Of a DNA stretch of 64,000 bases, positions 45,075 to 64,000 are shown one piece after another. Every line of letters begins with the position of its first letter. The first letter of the stretch is position 1. The DNA is from Engraulis encrasicolus (lineage: Eukaryota; Chordata; Actinopteri; Clupeiformes; Engraulidae): NCBI RefSeq assembly GCF_034702125.1, contig NC_085868.1:45630328-45694327 (forward strand), read 5' to 3'. A model generated the notes under the pieces. That model was given only the letters and a program-made list of their open reading frames with translations. It was not told the DNA's origin and searched no databases. Made by a program: the position numbers and the translations under genes.

Positions 45075-45765
45075 TTAGCCAGGCCGCGCCCTGCTAGTGA
45101 CGCAGCTGCGTTACAACTAGTCAGGTCAACAGCAATGCAAGTAGTTTCTGAGTTCCCGAAAATACGGGAACTCCTTTCACTTTGTCGGGGAGCAAACAAC
45201 AATAAGCAAACCAAGGGAGGCTGGTCAACAGTGTTGCCAAGTCCGCTTATTATAAGCGACCTTGGGCTTCTTTTTTTGAACAGTCGCTTTGAATTTTGTA
45301 AAGTCGCGGGTTGCGGTTTTTTTGGGCTTGCTCTTTTCAGGGTTGGGCTTGTTGTTTTCTCCTACTCTGCCGGTCATTTGAATGTGTTTCTCAATGGCAA
45401 CTCGTTTTTTCTCACTCATCCTTACAAGTGACCCTACTACAGCATTGTTAACTCCCACTTTCTGTGGTCACTTGAGGGGATTTTAGCTGCCACGCAGACC
45501 CCCCGCAAAAAGCAAGGTCTTCCCTGACTAGGCACGCGACTGACGACCCACCCCTTCGGTTGCTTATTTTGGGCTTGTTTTCACTACGCCCGTCAGTCGC
45601 TTCTTTTGGGCTTGTTTTCAGGACGTCAGTCGCTTATTTGTCGTAGAAAATCTGGCAACACTGCTGGTCAACCATGCCGTTTGGGAAATGTTAATTGTTA
45701 TGCTCTTGGTCAGACCAAGTCTCGAAGAGATTTGAACGTCGATGATAATCAGGCTAGGACTGAGT
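45075..45765 (+). repeat. Dispersed repeat (as 8920-9190), split by a hAT MITE
   Basis: Same landmarks as the 8920 copy: AGCCAGGCCGCGCCC, CTAGTCAGGTCAA, GTCAACCATGCC, GGGAAATGTTAATTGTTATG. The 45229-45663 insertion interrupts it. Confidence 0.75.
45229..45663. mobile_element. hAT-type MITE (CAGTGTTGCCA family)
   Basis: Starts CAGTGTTGCCAAG and ends CTGGCAACACTG, with a perfect 8 bp duplication CTGGTCAA at 45221-45228 and 45664-45671. The interior is rich in TCGCTT and GGGCTT motifs. Confidence 0.88.
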
Positions 45766-46097
45766 CAGGGTCAGGGTTTTCTCTTCTTCTTTTTAAAAAA
45801 AGTGAACTCCTAATACCATATAGGCCTACTGTGAATGGGGAGTGCACATGTTGGAGCGTTCCAGTGCCCAGAATGTGGTGCTACGCCCCTGCATGGGTGA
45901 ACTAATAGGCTCTCACTTCAAGCTCATTTCCAATATTTTAGCATATTATCATGTTTCTGAAATGTGTGCAACCCACTGCAACCCTCCATATCCATCACAT
46001 TCAGAGCAACATGTGTTTCAGGACACACATTCTTCAAGTTCATTGGTCACTCACATGGCCACTTTCATAAAATATATCAGTTGGCCTGAGCAAAGAA

Positions 46098-46099
<2 letters not shown>

Positions 46100-46174
<75 letters not shown>

Positions 46175-46183
46175 TGAGTGAGT
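46100..46183. repeat. (GT)n microsatellite
   Basis: About 36 GT units then GAGT units. Confidence 0.95.
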
Positions 46184-46270
46184 GTAAATGGTCGATAAAG
46201 TTCTAGTTTAAGTAGTAATAAGTCAGATTACTTTCAGATTACTCAGACAACTCCGAAAGGGGCAGTTTAG

Positions 46271-46512
46271 GGCAGTCATGGTTAAGCGGTTAGGGTGTCA
46301 GACTAGTAGCCCAAAGGTTGGCGGTTCGACTCCCGACCCGCCAGGTTGGTAGGGAGAGTAATTAACCAGTGTTCTCCCCCATCCTCTTCCATGACTGAGG
46401 TACCCTGAGCAAGCATCGTACCGCCACGCTACACTGCTCCCTTGGGGCGCCATTGGGGGCTGCCCCCTTGCACGGGTGAGGCATAAATGCAATTTCGTTG
46501 TGTGCAGTGTGC
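46271..46512 (+). repeat. tRNA-derived SINE, plus strand
   Basis: The head has A-box-like GGTTAAGCGGTTAGGGTGTC and B-box-like GGTTCGACTCC. The body continues with GGGGCGCCATTGG and ends ATGCAATTTCGTTGTGTGC. Other copies: 9290-9510 (minus), 50205-50303 (minus, head only). Confidence 0.75.
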
Positions 46513-46815
46513 ACTTGTCAGTACCTGGTGATGCCACATTTTTCGGCTCAGCCCTTTCCGAGATATGAGCAATTCTAATGGGGGCAGCGTTTGTTTACAT
46601 TTTTAAAAAATGAAACATAGGCCAACTCCAAATATTTTGCCAAAAGGTACTGCTGTTTGCTAGTTGTCTGCTGATGTTTTATAACCTTTTGGATGTTTTT
46701 GGGAATAAATAAAAATGTTTTTTTGAAATGTAAACAAAGAGCTGCCCCCATTACAAAGACCAGGATCTCGGAAACGGCTGAAGAAGAAGAAGAAAACATC
46801 TCAGGCACTGACAAG
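46513..46815. mobile_element. Fold-back repeat
   Basis: Left CTTGTCAGTACCTGG, TTCCGAGATATGAG and AATGGGGGCAGC with GTTTGTTTACATTT pair with right AAATGTAAACAAAGAG, GCTGCCCCCATT, GATCTCGGAAACGGCTG and CACTGACAAGTCCAGG. Confidence 0.55.
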
Positions 46816-47465
46816 TCCAGGGTAGTGTGAGCATTACAACTGCACGTTGAAATTGACCAAACTGTCCCTTTAACTCCCTTGTAAGCTCCTAACCCAGATT
46901 CTCTAAGACCAGGCCTCAGACCAGACAAGGAGATGTGCACATTCTTATGATGAAGCCTAATTGTTGAAACGTGAAACTAGGCCTACTGGTAGATTTCATT
47001 TCATTCCTGCTCCATTTTAATTGTAGCTGGGTCGGTCTTCAAAGATTTCAGGTTGAAAGTTCTAATATAACACTGCCATCTAGTGTCAACTTGAGCAACA
47101 CGCAGGCTGCCTGCTTACAACTGCGGGCGGCCACTGACCAGTACTCTCCACTCATGCTCATGATAAATATTGTTGTAAGATAAACAAGGACACATACAAG
47201 CGCACATGTCCATGCATTTGTACAACACATCACTGTTAATTGATGGAATAAGACACGGATTTCAGTAAGACGTTCTGTGTAGTGCTCCCAACTGAGTGTA
47301 GGCGGGGATTTAGGAATAACAAACTTCCCGTCATGCAGCATACTGGATAGGAGAGTTCTCTTGTGATACATTTCTCCCAGACAGATAGCATCCACGTGTT
47401 TTCATTCCAGACTCCAGAGTACCATCGGACCAGCAGGAAATCACTATCCACTGCCAACATTCGCT
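46816..47465 (+). promoter_or_regulatory. atic: Upstream and presumed promoter/5' UTR region of atic
   Basis: 650 bp before the atic start codon. No TATA box near the start. The region has no recognised transposon ends. Transcription start not resolvable. Confidence 0.35.

Positions 47466-64000
<16,535 letters not shown>

Noticed and set aside
46271..46345. tRNA-like sequence, considered as a tRNA gene
   Set aside because: It continues into a conserved SINE body and has other copies in the window; the cloverleaf is not complete.

Overview
The window is nuclear DNA of a ray-finned fish (teleost). Evidence: two vertebrate genes with GT-AG introns, long (CA)n/(GT)n tracts, and repeat families typical of fish (L2 LINE remnants with the TTACATTACATTTGGCAGACGC tail motif, a Tc1-type transposon, many hAT, TTAA-flanked and Harbinger-type MITEs, and tRNA-like SINEs). 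No operons, CRISPR arrays or functional RNA genes were seen. Coding sequence is about 4% of the window; everything else is intron or intergenic.

Layout. 1-18.3 kb: upstream, repeat-dense flank with a frameshifted L2 LINE (3.46-5.88 kb), two abutting TTAA-flanked fold-back elements (6.6-7.9 kb), a 2.2 kb element with long terminal inverted repeats (10.6-12.8 kb), a 1.45 kb non-autonomous hAT (14.4-15.8 kb), and AT/GC-balanced, homeobox-site-rich blocks that look like conserved regulatory DNA (about 2.5, 8.6, 16.0 kb). 18.3-26.9 kb: an Mnx-class homeobox gene, complete in three exons, best matched to the mnx2 (chick MNR2-like) type. Its 5.8 kb intron 1 carries an intact Tc1-like transposase gene and an adjacent hAT element. 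27-47 kb: intergenic desert with many MITEs, a decayed unclassified ~3.7 kb element with an internal tandem array (34.9-38.6 kb), three further candidate regulatory blocks (about 32, 40.5, 42 kb), and a three-layer nested structure with telomere-like repeats (42.45-44.96 kb). 47.5-64 kb: atic (bifunctional AICAR transformylase/IMP cyclohydrolase), 14 full exons plus the first 10 bases of exon 15, running off the right edge about 39 residues short of the expected end.

The two genes lie on the same strand and do unrelated jobs: Mnx2 is a motor-neuron/pancreas-type transcription factor, ATIC performs the last two steps of purine synthesis. The most unusual structure is in atic: the 3' end of exon 6, with its splice donor, is repeated about fourteen times in the following intron among (TTACA)n tracts, and a single copy of the exon 12 tail plus donor lies in intron 12. 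Many insertions keep recognisable target-site duplications, so insertion order can be read directly at several loci.
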